DNA of 54,004 nt from G041228335 sp964580905 (GCA_964580905.1 CAZOLR010000013.1:1-54004), one strand, 5' to 3'. Positions 18,687 to 28,601 are shown, numbered from the stretch's first letter. The notes: generated from the sequence alone by a model not told the origin. A program made the numbers and translations.

Positions 18687-18771
18687 ACGACGGCAAACCC
18701 CGGGCCCGATGTATTCTTGCTGGATAATTATGACGTGGTGGGTAGAATATGCCTGTTAAGGGAGAGGTTTG

Positions 18772-19935
18772 ATGTTCCACGCCAGCATGAATTTTCACCT
18801 CGGGGAAGAGATCGACGCTCTGCGGCAGACGATCCATCGTTTTGCCCGGGATGAAATCGCCCCACGAGCAGAGGCCATCGACAAGGAGAATGCCTTCCCC
18901 CCCGATCTCTGGGAGAAAATGGGTGCGCTGGGGCTCCATGGCATCACCGTACCGGAACAGGATGGCGGCAGTGAAATGGGATATCTTGCCCATTGTATTG
19001 CCATCGAGGAAATCAGCCGGGCCAGTGCTTCGGTTGGCCTGTCTTATGGCGCGCATTCAAATCTCTGCGTCAACCAGATCGCCCGCTGGGGAACACCGGA
19101 ACAAAAGGCTAAATATCTGCCAAAGCTTATCAGCGGGGAACATGTCGGCTCGCTTGCCATGTCAGAACCCGGTGCCGGGTCTGACGTCGTTTCAATGAAA
19201 CTGAGAGCGGAAAAGCGTAATGACCGTTATGTCCTCAACGGCAATAAAATGTGGATCACCAATGGTCCTGATGCCAATACACTGGTTGTTTACGCGAAAA
19301 CAGATATGGATGCCGGCCCGAGGGGAATTACGGCTTTTCTGGTAGAACGCGGGATGGCCGGATTTTCAACCGGCGCGAAACTTGACAAACTCGGCATGCG
19401 CGGCTCAAACACCGCTGAACTGATCTTCGAGGATTGTGAAATTCCCTTTGAAAATGTACTCGGCGAAGAAGGCAAAGGGGTTAATGTTCTCATGTCAGGG
19501 CTGGATTACGAACGTGTCGTTCTGGCCGCCGGACCGATTGGTATCATGGCGGCGGCGATGGATATCGTCATGCCTTATGTCCATGAGCGTGAACAGTTTG
19601 GCCAGGCAATAGGCACATTTCAGCTGATGCAGGGGAAACTTGCCGATATGTATACGACCATGAACGCCTGCCGTGCCTATGTCTATGCGGTTGCAACGGC
19701 ATGTGATCGTGGTGAGACCACCCGGAAGGATTCCGCAGGCTGTATTCTCTATGCCGCGGAAAAAGCAACCCAGATCGCACTGGAAGCGATACAGTGCCTT
19801 GGCGGAAACGGTTATATCAATGACTACGCCACCGGACGCCTGCTGAGGGACGCCAAACTGTATGAGATCGGGGCAGGCACATCTGAAATCCGCCGGATGC
19901 TCATCGGACGTGAACTTTTCAATGAAACCGCCTGA
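18772..19935 (+). CDS. liuA: Isovaleryl-CoA dehydrogenase
   Basis: This 387-residue acyl-CoA dehydrogenase converts isovaleryl-CoA to 3-methylcrotonyl-CoA in leucine catabolism. It carries the isovaleryl-CoA-specific arrangement of the base: glutamate in SGLDYERVVLAAGP (about residue 247), while the C-terminal position that is Glu in most family members reads IGAGTSEIRR. The FAD-binding MSEPGAGSDVVSMKL and QCLGGNGYINDYATGR segments are also typical. GGGAGAGG precedes ATG 18772; ATG 18787 is an internal alternative. It heads the leucine operon, 85 bases after the acyl-CoA synthetase. Confidence 0.94.
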   Translation: MFHASMNFHLGEEIDALRQTIHRFARDEIAPRAEAIDKENAFPPDLWEKMGALGLHGITVPEQDGGSEMGYLAHCIAIEEISRASASVGLSYGAHSNLCVNQIARWGTPEQKAKYLPKLISGEHVGSLAMSEPGAGSDVVSMKLRAEKRNDRYVLNGNKMWITNGPDANTLVVYAKTDMDAGPRGITAFLVERGMAGFSTGAKLDKLGMRGSNTAELIFEDCEIPFENVLGEEGKGVNVLMSGLDYERVVLAAGPIGIMAAAMDIVMPYVHEREQFGQAIGTFQLMQGKLADMYTTMNACRAYVYAVATACDRGETTRKDSAGCILYAAEKATQIALEAIQCLGGNGYINDYATGRLLRDAKLYEIGAGTSEIRRMLIGRELFNETA

Positions 19936-19946
19936 CGAATATTGCC

Positions 19947-21551
19947 ATGACTGAACTGAAATCCTCCTTTGATCCGTATAACGAGGACGCTGCCATTAAC
20001 CGCGCGGCGATGGAAACCAAGAGAGAGCGCATTGAATCGCTGGCAAAAACCATTTCACTCGGTGGGCCGGAAAAATCAAGAGAGCGCCACCTCAAGCGTG
20101 GCAAATTGCTACCACGTGACAGGATCGACGCATTGCTGGACCCGGGCTCGCCTTTTCTTGAAATCGGTCTTTTTGCGGCCCATGACGTTTATGACGAAGA
20201 TATCCCTGCCAGCGGAATGATCGCCGGCATTGGTGAGGTTGAAGGCCGGGACTGTATGATTGTCTGTAATGATGCCACGGTAAAGGGCGGCACCTATTAC
20301 GCCATGACGGTAAAAAAACATCTCCGCGCCCAGGAAATAGCCGAAGAGAACCATCTGCCCTGCATCTATCTGGTGGACAGCGGCGGGGCCAATCTGCCCA
20401 ATCAGGATGAAGTCTTTCCGGACCGGGACCATTTCGGCCGGATTTTCTACAATCAGGCACGGATGAGCGCCAAGGGCATCGCACAGATTGCCGTGGTTAT
20501 GGGGTCCTGTACCGCAGGCGGTGCCTATGTTCCTGCCATGAGCGATCAGACCATCATTGTGCGGAATCAGGGAACGATTTTTCTTGCCGGGCCACCTCTG
20601 GTGAAACAGGCCACGGGGGAAGATGTCGATGCCGAAACTCTTGGCGGCGGCGATACCCATGCCCGCCTGTCTGGAGTGGCTGATATGCTTGCGGAAAATG
20701 ATCAGCACGCGCTGGCGCTGGCCCGCCAATCCATTCGTAATCTTGGCAAAAAGCATCGTCTTGAGGCAGATAGCGCATCTGTTCCGCCCAAACTCGATCC
20801 TGAAGAGCTGATGTCACTCATTCCGGCGGATGCCCGCACCCCCTTTGATATAAGGGAAATCATCGGCCGGATTGTCGACGGGTCTGATTTCGATGAATTC
20901 AAGGCCGTGTACGGGCAGACACTTGTCTGCGGCTTTGCCCGGATTGATGGCCGGCTCGTGGGGATTATTGCAAATAACGGTGTCTTGTTCTCAGAAAGCT
21001 CGACCAAAGGGGCGCATTTTATTGAACTCTGCTGTCAGCGGAAAATTCCGCTTGTCTTTCTGCAGAACATCACCGGATTCATGGTTGGTTCAAAATATGA
21101 AGCCGAGGGAATTGCCAAGCATGGCGCCAAACTGGTGGCGGCGGTAAGTTGCGCCAATGTCCCAAAGATCACGGTTATTGTCGGCGGCTCCTACGGGGCG
21201 GGGAATTACGGCATGTGTGGACGTGCCTTTGGCCCGCGTTTTGTCTGGATGTGGCCAAATGCCCGGATTGCTGTCATGGGTGGGGAGCAGGCCGCAGGGG
21301 TGCTAGCCCGGGTCAGGCGAAGCGGTATCGAAGCCCGGGGCGAGAGCTGGTCCGATGAAGAGGAGACAGCTTTCAAGGCCCCTGTTCTCGACCAGTTCGA
21401 GCGCCAGTCCGACCCCCTTTACGCCTCGGCGCGTCTGTGGGATGACGGGATCATCGATCCTCTGCGGACACGTGATGTGCTCGCCTTGTCCCTGCGGGTG
21501 GCGGCAAACGCACCCATCCGGGAAACCAACTTCCCTGTGTTCCGGATGTAG
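19947..21551 (+). CDS. liuB: Methylcrotonyl-CoA carboxylase, carboxyltransferase (beta) subunit
   Basis: This 534-residue carboxyltransferase of the biotin-dependent acyl-CoA carboxylases has two crotonase-like halves. Characteristic stretches are YLVDSGGANLPNQDEVFPD (about residue 136), MGSCTAGGAYVPAMSDQ (about 185), QNITGFMVGSKYEAEGIAKH and GGSYGAGNYGMCGRAF (about 415). These identify the methylcrotonyl-CoA type rather than propionyl-CoA carboxylase. It works with the biotin-carrying alpha subunit encoded 2 bases downstream. Confidence 0.94.
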   Translation: MTELKSSFDPYNEDAAINRAAMETKRERIESLAKTISLGGPEKSRERHLKRGKLLPRDRIDALLDPGSPFLEIGLFAAHDVYDEDIPASGMIAGIGEVEGRDCMIVCNDATVKGGTYYAMTVKKHLRAQEIAEENHLPCIYLVDSGGANLPNQDEVFPDRDHFGRIFYNQARMSAKGIAQIAVVMGSCTAGGAYVPAMSDQTIIVRNQGTIFLAGPPLVKQATGEDVDAETLGGGDTHARLSGVADMLAENDQHALALARQSIRNLGKKHRLEADSASVPPKLDPEELMSLIPADARTPFDIREIIGRIVDGSDFDEFKAVYGQTLVCGFARIDGRLVGIIANNGVLFSESSTKGAHFIELCCQRKIPLVFLQNITGFMVGSKYEAEGIAKHGAKLVAAVSCANVPKITVIVGGSYGAGNYGMCGRAFGPRFVWMWPNARIAVMGGEQAAGVLARVRRSGIEARGESWSDEEETAFKAPVLDQFERQSDPLYASARLWDDGIIDPLRTRDVLALSLRVAANAPIRETNFPVFRM

Positions 21552-21553
21552 AT

Positions 21554-23494
21554 ATGATCACGCGTCTGCTCATAGCCAACCGGGGAGAAATCGCCTGCCG
21601 GATCATAAGCACCGCCCGGCGGATGGGTATCGAATGCGTTGCGGTGTATTCTGATGCGGATCGCCATGCCCGTCATGTGCGGCTGGCTGACAAGGCGGTG
21701 CGGATTGGCCCGCCGCCAGCAAGAGAGAGCTATCTTTCAGCCAGCACCATCATCGAGGCGGCCCGTGAATGCGGGGCCGATGCCATTCATCCGGGCTATG
21801 GTTTTCTTTCAGAGAACGCTGATTTCGTCGAAGCTGTAAACGCCGCCGGGCTGATCTTTGTCGGCCCCCCGGCATCAGCCATCCGCGCGATGGGGCTCAA
21901 GGATGCGGCGAAAACCCTGATGGCCGATGCTGGTGTACCTGTCGTACCGGGTTTTCATGAAGAAAATCAGTCTGCCGAACGGCTCGAAGCCGAAGCCGCG
22001 AAAATCGGATATCCCGTCTTCATCAAAGCTCGTGCAGGTGGCGGCGGCAAGGGTATGCGCCATGTTGCTGGGCCAGAAGAATTCGCCGCTTCGCTTGCCG
22101 CAACCCAGCGTGAAGCTGCCGCAAGCTTTGGTGATGACCGGGTTCTGCTGGAAAAAGCCATTGAAAACCCCCGGCATGTCGAAGTCCAGATTTTCGCCGA
22201 CACGCATGGTGAGGTCGTTCATCTTTTTGAAAGAGATTGCACCCTGCAACGGCGCCACCAGAAGGTTCTCGAAGAAACCCCTGCCCCGGGTATGAATGAT
22301 GCCACCCGCAAAGCCATGACCGAAACCGCCATCAGGGCCGCCAAAGCCATAGGATATGTGGGTGCCGGAACGGTTGAGTTCATCGCTGACGGAACAGACG
22401 GGCTGAAACCGGACAAATTCTGGTTTATGGAAATGAACACAAGACTTCAGGTTGAGCATCCCGTGACCGAAGCTGTCACAGGTATTGACCTTGTTGAATG
22501 GCAGCTTCGTATCGCTGCCGGTGAGCCGCTTCCCCTTCAACAGGACCAGATCACCTTGACGGGTCACGCTGTCGAAGCCCGTCTCTATGCTGAAGATCCT
22601 GCGCACGGCTTCCTGCCATGCCCGGGGCGGGTGGACAGGATCGTTTTCCCTGACACTATCAGGACAGACAGCGGCATCGGGGATGGAGACAGTGTTTCCG
22701 CCTATTACGATCCGATGGTGGCCAAAATCATCAGCCATGCGGCAACGCGGGAGGAGGCACTGCAGCGCCTTGATCACGCCCTCAGCCGGACACATGTGCA
22801 CGGACTGACCACCAATCTCGCCTTTCTGGGCAGGCTTTGCCGCCATCAGGATGTCGTCTCAATGCAGATCGACACAAGCTGGATTGACCGGAACGATGCC
22901 CTTGTGACCGTCATGCGGCCATCGGCTGAAATCATCGCCCTTGCCGCCGTCTTTGCTTCAGGTCCTGCCTCTGTTTCTGAAAGAGGCGGGTGGCGACACT
23001 GGGGCACGGGCAGAACACATGTATCCCTTGGTCACGGTGATGATATTCTGCCCTGCTGCCTTGCACGAACCGACGGTAGAGGTTTCACCATCTCAACGCC
23101 GCAAGGCGAGATCGAATTTGCTGATATCACGGCAGATGGTGACGTTATCAGGGTGGATGGCCAGAAGTTTGAGCCGCAAATCAGCGCGAGGTATATCAGC
23201 TTTACCTTTGCCGGTGACCTGTGGACTTTTGAGCAGATCGACCTGCGTGACCAGAATGCTGAAAGCCAGAGTAACGCAGAGATTACAGCACCGATGACCG
23301 GCATTGTCCGGCATATTTCGGTTCGCGCCGGGGATACTGTCCGAAAAGGTGAGAGTCTGGTGGCGCTCGAAGCCATGAAAATGGAACATACCCTGACCGC
23401 CCCGAGAGACGGGATCATTGAAGAGATCCGTATTGATCTTGGTGATACGGTTCCGGACGGGTCCGTGCTGATCACCCTTAAGGAAGACACCTGA
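21554..23494 (+). CDS. liuD: Methylcrotonyl-CoA carboxylase, biotin-carboxylase (alpha) subunit
   Basis: This 646-residue protein combines biotin carboxylase (residues 1-450: LLIANRGEIACRII, ATP-grasp loop KARAGGGGKGMRHV near 157, EMNTRLQVEHPVTE near 293), a short linker domain and a C-terminal biotinyl domain. The biotin attachment site EAMKMEH is near residue 606. It charges biotin with CO2 for the beta subunit, giving 3-methylglutaconyl-CoA. Its stop overlaps the HMG-CoA lyase start. Confidence 0.95.
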   Translation: MITRLLIANRGEIACRIISTARRMGIECVAVYSDADRHARHVRLADKAVRIGPPPARESYLSASTIIEAARECGADAIHPGYGFLSENADFVEAVNAAGLIFVGPPASAIRAMGLKDAAKTLMADAGVPVVPGFHEENQSAERLEAEAAKIGYPVFIKARAGGGGKGMRHVAGPEEFAASLAATQREAAASFGDDRVLLEKAIENPRHVEVQIFADTHGEVVHLFERDCTLQRRHQKVLEETPAPGMNDATRKAMTETAIRAAKAIGYVGAGTVEFIADGTDGLKPDKFWFMEMNTRLQVEHPVTEAVTGIDLVEWQLRIAAGEPLPLQQDQITLTGHAVEARLYAEDPAHGFLPCPGRVDRIVFPDTIRTDSGIGDGDSVSAYYDPMVAKIISHAATREEALQRLDHALSRTHVHGLTTNLAFLGRLCRHQDVVSMQIDTSWIDRNDALVTVMRPSAEIIALAAVFASGPASVSERGGWRHWGTGRTHVSLGHGDDILPCCLARTDGRGFTISTPQGEIEFADITADGDVIRVDGQKFEPQISARYISFTFAGDLWTFEQIDLRDQNAESQSNAEITAPMTGIVRHISVRAGDTVRKGESLVALEAMKMEHTLTAPRDGIIEEIRIDLGDTVPDGSVLITLKEDT

Positions 23495-24372
23495 TGAAAA
23501 GCAACCAGGTTGAACTCATCGAAGTGGGCCCACGTGACGGTTTGCAGAATGAGCCGCTTCCCATCCCCACCGAAGAAAAGATCCGCCTGGTGGACCAGTT
23601 GACCGAGGCTGGCTTCAGCCGGATCGAAGTGACCAGTTTTGTATCACCGAAATGGGTGCCGCAGATGGCCGATGCCGCCGCTGTCATGGCAGGCATCCGA
23701 CGCAAGCAGACCATCCGTTATGGCGTGCTGACGCCTAACCTTCGCGGTTTTGAAAATGCACTGGCGGCAGGGGCGGATGAAGTGGCGATCTTCGGTTCAG
23801 CATCCGAGGGGTTCAGCCAGAAGAACATCAACTGTTCCATCGCAGAAAGTCTTGAGCGGTTTCGCCCGGTTACAATGGCTGCCGCCGAACATGGTATTCC
23901 GGTGCGCGGATATATTTCCTGCGTGATCGCCTGCCCCTATGATGGAAACACATCACCTGAGGCTGTGGCCGGTGTTGCGGAAACACTTCTTGAAATGGGA
24001 TGCTATGAAATCTCGCTGGGCGACACAATCGGCGCGGGCACACCTCACCAAATCGCCGCCATGCTGGATAGTGTTGTCCCAAAACTGGGGGCTTCCCGCC
24101 TTGCCGGCCACTATCATGATACCGGCGGCCAGGCTCTTGCGAACATCGATACGTCGCTTGAATATGGGTTAAGACGTTTTGACAGCGCGGTGGGCGGTCT
24201 TGGCGGATGCCCTTACGCACCCGGTGCAAAGGGAAATGTTTCCACCGTGATGCTTGCCCGTCACCTTGAGAAAACAGGGTGGATTACCGGACTTGACCTG
24301 AATCTGCTGGCTGAAATCGAGGTGTTTATCCGCAGCCTTGGTATAAAAGACAAGGATGAGAGTAATGGCTGA
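23494..24372 (+). CDS. liuE: Hydroxymethylglutaryl-CoA lyase
   Basis: This 292-residue TIM-barrel lyase splits HMG-CoA into acetyl-CoA and acetoacetate, the last step of leucine breakdown. The N-terminal EVGPRDGLQNEPLPIPTEEK and the signature GGLGGCPYAPGAKGN (about residue 233, with the catalytic cysteine) are diagnostic. Metal-ligand histidines are in GHYHDTGGQALAN. Its ATG sits inside the preceding stop (TGATG), and its end overlaps the next gene by 8 bases. Confidence 0.95.
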   Translation: MKSNQVELIEVGPRDGLQNEPLPIPTEEKIRLVDQLTEAGFSRIEVTSFVSPKWVPQMADAAAVMAGIRRKQTIRYGVLTPNLRGFENALAAGADEVAIFGSASEGFSQKNINCSIAESLERFRPVTMAAAEHGIPVRGYISCVIACPYDGNTSPEAVAGVAETLLEMGCYEISLGDTIGAGTPHQIAAMLDSVVPKLGASRLAGHYHDTGGQALANIDTSLEYGLRRFDSAVGGLGGCPYAPGAKGNVSTVMLARHLEKTGWITGLDLNLLAEIEVFIRSLGIKDKDESNG

Positions 24373-25153
24373 ACCTATCCTGACAGAAATCCATGACAGC
24401 GGGCTTATGATCATCACGCTTAACCGCCCGGAAAAGCATCATTCCATGGATGCAGCGATGATCGCATCACTGACGGATGCCGCGAAAACGGCCGCAGGTG
24501 ATAGGGCGATACGGGCTGTCCTGATCCAGTCCTCTGGCCCCAGTTTCTGCGCCGGGGGCGACCTTGGCTGGATGAAAGACCAGACCGAAGCCAGCAGGGG
24601 AGGCAAGATGAAAGAGGCAAGATGCCTCGCGGACATGCTGGCCGCATTCTATACCCTCCCCTGCCCGGTGATTGCCCGCGTACAGGGCAATGCCTATGGC
24701 GGCGGGCTTGGGCTGATGGCGGTGGCGGATATTGTCGTTGCGGCAAGCGGGCTTCGTTTTGCCCTTACCGAAACCCGTCTCGGGCTTATTCCGGCAACCA
24801 TCGGGCCTTTTGTGTTGCGCCGGATCGGCCACGGGAAAGCACGTTCGGTCTTTATTACCGGCAGTGTGATGAATACTAAGAGAGTTGAACGGCTTGGGCT
24901 TGTCTCTTACGCTGTACCGGCAGACGAGTTGGATGAAGCCATCGCCCGTGAAGTGGACATGGCGCTCAAAGCTTCGCCTGAAGCCATGGCAAGAGCCAAG
25001 GGGCTTATCCTTGCGCAAGAAACCGGACACCTACGGGAAGATATAGATCAGGCCGTCACTGCCCTCGCCGATTGCTGGGAAAGCCCTGAGACCAAAGCCG
25101 GCATCACCGCTTTTTTCGCCCGCCAGAACCCTCCCTGGATTAAAGACGGATAA
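24365..25153 (+). CDS. liuC: Methylglutaconyl-CoA hydratase (enoyl-CoA hydratase family)
   Basis: This 262-residue crotonase-family protein has SGPSFCAGGDLGWMKDQ (about residue 60) and VQGNAYGGGLGLMAVADI (about 103), which make the oxyanion hole, and RFALTETRLGLIPATIGPFV (about 134) with the catalytic glutamate. The AUH-like context inside the leucine operon points to hydration of 3-methylglutaconyl-CoA to HMG-CoA. ATG 24365 was chosen over ATG 24356 because AAGGATGAG is better placed for it. It is probably the last gene of the leucine operon. Confidence 0.9.
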   Translation: MAEPILTEIHDSGLMIITLNRPEKHHSMDAAMIASLTDAAKTAAGDRAIRAVLIQSSGPSFCAGGDLGWMKDQTEASRGGKMKEARCLADMLAAFYTLPCPVIARVQGNAYGGGLGLMAVADIVVAASGLRFALTETRLGLIPATIGPFVLRRIGHGKARSVFITGSVMNTKRVERLGLVSYAVPADELDEAIAREVDMALKASPEAMARAKGLILAQETGHLREDIDQAVTALADCWESPETKAGITAFFARQNPPWIKDG

Positions 25154-25193
25154 AACCAGACTTCACGTTACCCCATAACCGGAATGTATTTTC

Positions 25194-26297
25194 ATGAAAC
25201 CTGATGGATTTGCCGGGATTTTGCTTGATCTCCGTAAGATGATGATCACGTTCACGATTGCGGTCATCGTCGGATATGTTTTTCTTTCTGTTCACCTGCC
25301 TGCCCCGTTTCTCATGGGCAGCCTGTTCGGGGTCTGGATTGTCGGCGGCACTTTTCCGTCACTTCGCCCGCATCTTGGCGTTGCCAGATGGTTTCATGTC
25401 CCCGTTGTCCTCGGGCTCGGGGTTTTTATCGGGGCAAATTTCACAACCGAACTGATTGAGCAGGCCACCCACTGGATGACCACCGTGAGCATCATGATCG
25501 TAGTTACGCTGATTGTCTCAGCCCTGGGATATGGTTTCCTTCGGAAAATCCGGCACTATGACCCTGTGATGGCACTGCTCTGCGCTGTTCCTGGGGGGCA
25601 GGCCGAGGCCATCGTCATGGCAAGGGACATGGTGGAGAAAGATTACGTTGTTGCGCTGTTTCATCTGATCCGGGTTGCGGTTGTCTTTGTCAGCACACCT
25701 CTTCTTCTGGCGGTGCTTGAAGGGAGCGCTGCGGTGGCGACATCCAATGCACGTCTTCTTACCATGCCGGGGCTTCTTGATCTTTCTTTCGGACAGTTTG
25801 TGTCCTTTATCGGAATTGCCATGGCGGGGTACGGGCTGGCCAGGGCCCTGCGACTTCCGATGCCGCATCTTCTTGGTCCGATGGGGCTCAGCATGGTCTT
25901 CCATATCTCAGGCCTTATTTTTATTCCCCGTATCAATGAATTCATCATGCTGGCCCAGCTTGCGATTGGCGGCGGGGTCGGGGCCCGGCTTGCCCAGGTT
26001 GAATTCCGCTCATTGCTTGTGTATCTCGGCGACGGGATGATCACCAGCGGCATTATCCTTGCGGCCTATCTTATGGTGGCACTGGGCATTGCTCATTTCA
26101 CCCATGCCAGTTTCCTCTCGATCTGGCTTGCCTTTGTTCCCGGGGGGCTTTACGAAGTCACGCTACTGGCGCTGATCTTCGGTTTTGATATTGCCTTTAT
26201 CGCTTTTCACCATACGGTGCGCGTATTCCTGATCTTCCTCACCATGCCTGTTCTTGCAACACGTCTGAACAGAGGTGATCACCCAAGATCGACATAA
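25194..26297 (+). CDS. AbrB-family integral membrane protein
   Basis: This 367-residue polytopic protein belongs to the AbrB duplication family (once annotated as putative ammonia monooxygenase). Two similar halves are visible: PFLMGSLFGVWIVGG in the first and LRLPMPHLLGPMGLSM in the second, with CAVPGGQAEAIVMA and AFVPGGLYEVTLLAL at corresponding places. The PGG motifs near residues 129 and 316 are typical. Function is unproven in the family. It starts 40 bases after the leucine operon and converges with the thioesterase gene, overlapping by 19 bases. Confidence 0.85.
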   Translation: MKPDGFAGILLDLRKMMITFTIAVIVGYVFLSVHLPAPFLMGSLFGVWIVGGTFPSLRPHLGVARWFHVPVVLGLGVFIGANFTTELIEQATHWMTTVSIMIVVTLIVSALGYGFLRKIRHYDPVMALLCAVPGGQAEAIVMARDMVEKDYVVALFHLIRVAVVFVSTPLLLAVLEGSAAVATSNARLLTMPGLLDLSFGQFVSFIGIAMAGYGLARALRLPMPHLLGPMGLSMVFHISGLIFIPRINEFIMLAQLAIGGGVGARLAQVEFRSLLVYLGDGMITSGIILAAYLMVALGIAHFTHASFLSIWLAFVPGGLYEVTLLALIFGFDIAFIAFHHTVRVFLIFLTMPVLATRLNRGDHPRST

Positions 26298-26716
26298 GTC
26301 ATGGTTGCGGTCATGGTGGCAAGAAGGATCATGTCATCCCCGTGAAGTCCATGAGCGGTGCCTTCGGTAAAGATTACCCGGCGACCGGGCTTGATGACAC
26401 GTCCGGTGAAAATCACCTTGTCTTGTCCGGCCGGCGCAATGAAGTTTGTCTTGAATTCAACAGTCATCACTTCAAGGCCTCTTTCCGCAAGGCTCAGCGC
26501 CGAATATCCGCAGGCGCTGTCGAGCCCGATGGCCAGCACGCCGCCATGGATAAATTTCTGTTGCTGAAACAGGCGTTCATGCCGCCGGGCTGAGATCACC
26601 ACTTTACCCGGTTCGACATGATCCATGGACATGCCAAGTGTCTGCATGACCGTCTGGGCGGCAAAACTTGCCCGGGCCCTTTGTGCAAAATCGGGATCAC
26701 GTGGATGCAGTTCCAT
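26279..26716 (-). CDS. PaaI-type hotdog-fold thioesterase
   Basis: This 145-residue single-hotdog protein has the PaaI/4HBT2 motif KFIHGGVLAIGLDSACGYSA, with catalytic HGG and D positions. The central strand EVMTVEFKTNFIAPA also fits. It would hydrolyse acyl-CoA thioesters, possibly recycling CoA from the neighbouring pathway. ATG 26716 (MELHPRDPDF) has a GAGGGGG 8 bases upstream; ATG 26761 is possible but lacks one. Confidence 0.85.
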   Translation of the reverse strand: MELHPRDPDFAQRARASFAAQTVMQTLGMSMDHVEPGKVVISARRHERLFQQQKFIHGGVLAIGLDSACGYSALSLAERGLEVMTVEFKTNFIAPAGQDKVIFTGRVIKPGRRVIFTEGTAHGLHGDDMILLATMTATMTYVDLG

Positions 26717-26882
26717 AATCTTTGCCCCCTCATCCGGCGTTTTGCCCGCGGCACCGGTCATCTTGAGACGGATTGCGTGTGCGGTCTGATGATCACATCA
26801 TAATCAGAAGCAGTTATATCTGCAAAAAATACTTGCATATCCGCGAGCTTTAAAGGATTATGCCGCTGACCGCAGGATCTGT

Positions 26883-26958
26883 GCTGGCGTGGCTCAATTG
26901 GTAGAGCACCCGATTTGTAATCGGGCGGTTGGGAGTTCGAGTCTCTCCGCCAGCACCA
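26883..26958 (+). tRNA. tRNA-Thr (UGU)
   Basis: The acceptor GCTGGCG pairs with CGCCAGC, followed by discriminator A and encoded CCA. The anticodon arm CCCGATTTGTAATCGGG gives TGT. It is 76 nt with a normal T-arm GGGAGTTCGAGTCTCTC. AT-rich foreign-looking DNA begins directly after it, as at many island insertion sites. Confidence 0.97.
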
Positions 26959-27074
26959 TTTTCCCCTAATTTAATAAGTAAAATCAATTATTTAATTTAA
27001 AGCATTGAATTTCTATCCACCTTTTTATCCACCTACTTAAATTAGTTTTTATTTTAGTGTACGACAGTTTTGCT

Positions 27075-27692
27075 ATGGCAAACCATGATAACTCTGAAAG
27101 TGCTCGAGCATGCGTTCGAGAATATGTAGAACAAAACGCACAACTCATTATATCTTGGTTAGAGGGTAGCGGCACAGTCGAAGATGTGGGTGCAGAGCTC
27201 ATATTGTCCGAAGTGGGGAAATACAAGCTTAATGGCAAACCTGATCTGCGAGGTATTGCTGGTCCAATCATAGATAAAATTTTTAGAGAGGCGCCTGGTG
27301 GTGAAATAGCTGCACGGCGGTATCTAGCAGAGTGCATTGCCTCTGGTCATGGCGTGCCAATGCAACTTGAACAGCTGTGCCGAGAGTTGCTGCTTGACAA
27401 GCCCATCGGAAAAAACCCTATCGCATCTCGTACTAAAAGAGGCCGAAAGACACGAAATGCACGTCGAGATCTGCTTATTTGGTTGCTGATAAGGGTGCTA
27501 CAGGCCAATTTTGACATTTCGAAGAGATCGAATGACGCTCGAGAAGATGACCCCGACTTTCCTGATAGCGCTCTTGAAATCATTCGTGACGAGCTCTCTA
27601 CCGTTGATCCAGAAATTGGTAAAATTAGCTTGAAGCGTTTGCATAACGCTGCACTAAAATTTGCCGCCAATAATGAATGGTTTACCTGCTAG
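27075..27692 (+). CDS. Hypothetical protein of the tRNA-Thr island
   Basis: This predicted 205-residue soluble protein has no motif I recognise. It is charged and probably helical, with a basic linker (SRTKRGRKTRNARRD, near residue 119) between an N-terminal part and a C-terminal part containing DDPDFPDSALEIIRDE. ATG 27075 (MANHDNSE) is preferred to the GTG at 27057. It occupies the slot next to the tRNA where an integrase normally sits but lacks recombinase residues. It may regulate or replicate the island; no function is claimed. Confidence 0.6.
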   Translation: MANHDNSESARACVREYVEQNAQLIISWLEGSGTVEDVGAELILSEVGKYKLNGKPDLRGIAGPIIDKIFREAPGGEIAARRYLAECIASGHGVPMQLEQLCRELLLDKPIGKNPIASRTKRGRKTRNARRDLLIWLLIRVLQANFDISKRSNDAREDDPDFPDSALEIIRDELSTVDPEIGKISLKRLHNAALKFAANNEWFTC

Positions 27693-27787
27693 GTATTGTG
27701 CCCGCTATTTAAGCCTAATTAGCAGGCATGCTTTACTTGGCTGAGAATGAAATCTTCTGAGAACGATGAACGTTTCAGGAGATATCG

Positions 27788-27982
27788 ATGCACATTCTTC
27801 GCCTTCCCGAAGTCTCACAGGCAACTGGCCTTTCACGGTCAACCATTTACCGCCTCGTCCAGACTGGTAACTTTCCACCACCCTTAAAACTTACCGCTCG
27901 GACAATAGGCTGGCATTCGACAGATATTGACACCTGGATTGCAGCACGGGCTGCTACTTCAAAGGATCAGGCTGATGACTGA
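27788..27982 (+). CDS. AlpA-family phage transcriptional regulator / excisionase-like
   Basis: This 64-residue MerR-like winged-helix protein has the AlpA pattern LPEVSQATGLSRSTIYRLVQTGNFPPPLKLTARTIGW-type (key parts: SRSTIYRLV, GNFPPP, GWHSTDIDTWI). AlpA proteins activate excision or replication genes in P4-like elements. GGAG lies 7 bases before the ATG. Its end overlaps the primase start by 8 bases. Confidence 0.9.
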   Translation: MHILRLPEVSQATGLSRSTIYRLVQTGNFPPPLKLTARTIGWHSTDIDTWIAARAATSKDQADD

Positions 27983-28601
27983 AAACTTGTCGCCTAATCT
28001 GGATATAGCGCACCAATTCTTGCGGTTGATTACATGTAAATGGAGCGAGGTTGGCAATGACTTGTCGATGGAGCTACGTGCTCTTGGAAATCGCTCACAA
28101 TCTCTTCGCTTCAATCCTGAAAAAGAGGAAGAAGTGGCGGCAATTTTGGAGGCTGCTGTGCAGCTAAATGCGAGTGGCTCAAATATTCATGTCACTGTTA
28201 ATCCTGCCGGGCCCTTTACGCCAGACTGCAAAACACGCGCACTTAAAGACGCTAAAATTGTCGCTGCAACAGCAACATTTATAGATGCTGACGAGTGTGG
28301 CATCGCAGATAAATTGCCAGATAATGCTCTGGTCAAGCCAGATCTTGCCGTCATCACAGGACTGTTACCTTTCATACGAGCGCATTTTTATTGGCTTCTG
28401 AAAACGCCAGTCTCAGACCTTGAACAATGGAGGAGGTTTCAGCAAGAGATGGCAGAGCGGTACGGTACAGATCCGGCAGTGTGCAACCCATCTCGAGTCA
28501 TGCGGCTGCCCGGTTTCGTGACACACCCAAATGCAGCCAAGCTAGAAAAAGGTTATGTGCCAGAAATGGTGCAGCTCAAAGTTTTAGATGGTGGCATGTA
28601 A
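27975..28601 (+). CDS. RepB-like / archaeo-eukaryotic-type DNA primase
   Basis: This 208-residue protein resembles the small primase domain of plasmid and phage-satellite replication proteins. Acidic residues in TATFIDADECG (about residue 96) match the catalytic D-x-D/E pair. RAHFYWLLKTP (about 134) carries the conserved histidine, and CNPSRVMRLPGFVTHPN (about 175) is a conserved C-terminal signature. It would synthesise primers at the element's origin. The start at 27975 lies inside alpA, and the stop (TAATG) overlaps the helicase start. Confidence 0.8.
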   Translation: MTENLSPNLDIAHQFLRLITCKWSEVGNDLSMELRALGNRSQSLRFNPEKEEEVAAILEAAVQLNASGSNIHVTVNPAGPFTPDCKTRALKDAKIVAATATFIDADECGIADKLPDNALVKPDLAVITGLLPFIRAHFYWLLKTPVSDLEQWRRFQQEMAERYGTDPAVCNPSRVMRLPGFVTHPNAAKLEKGYVPEMVQLKVLDGGM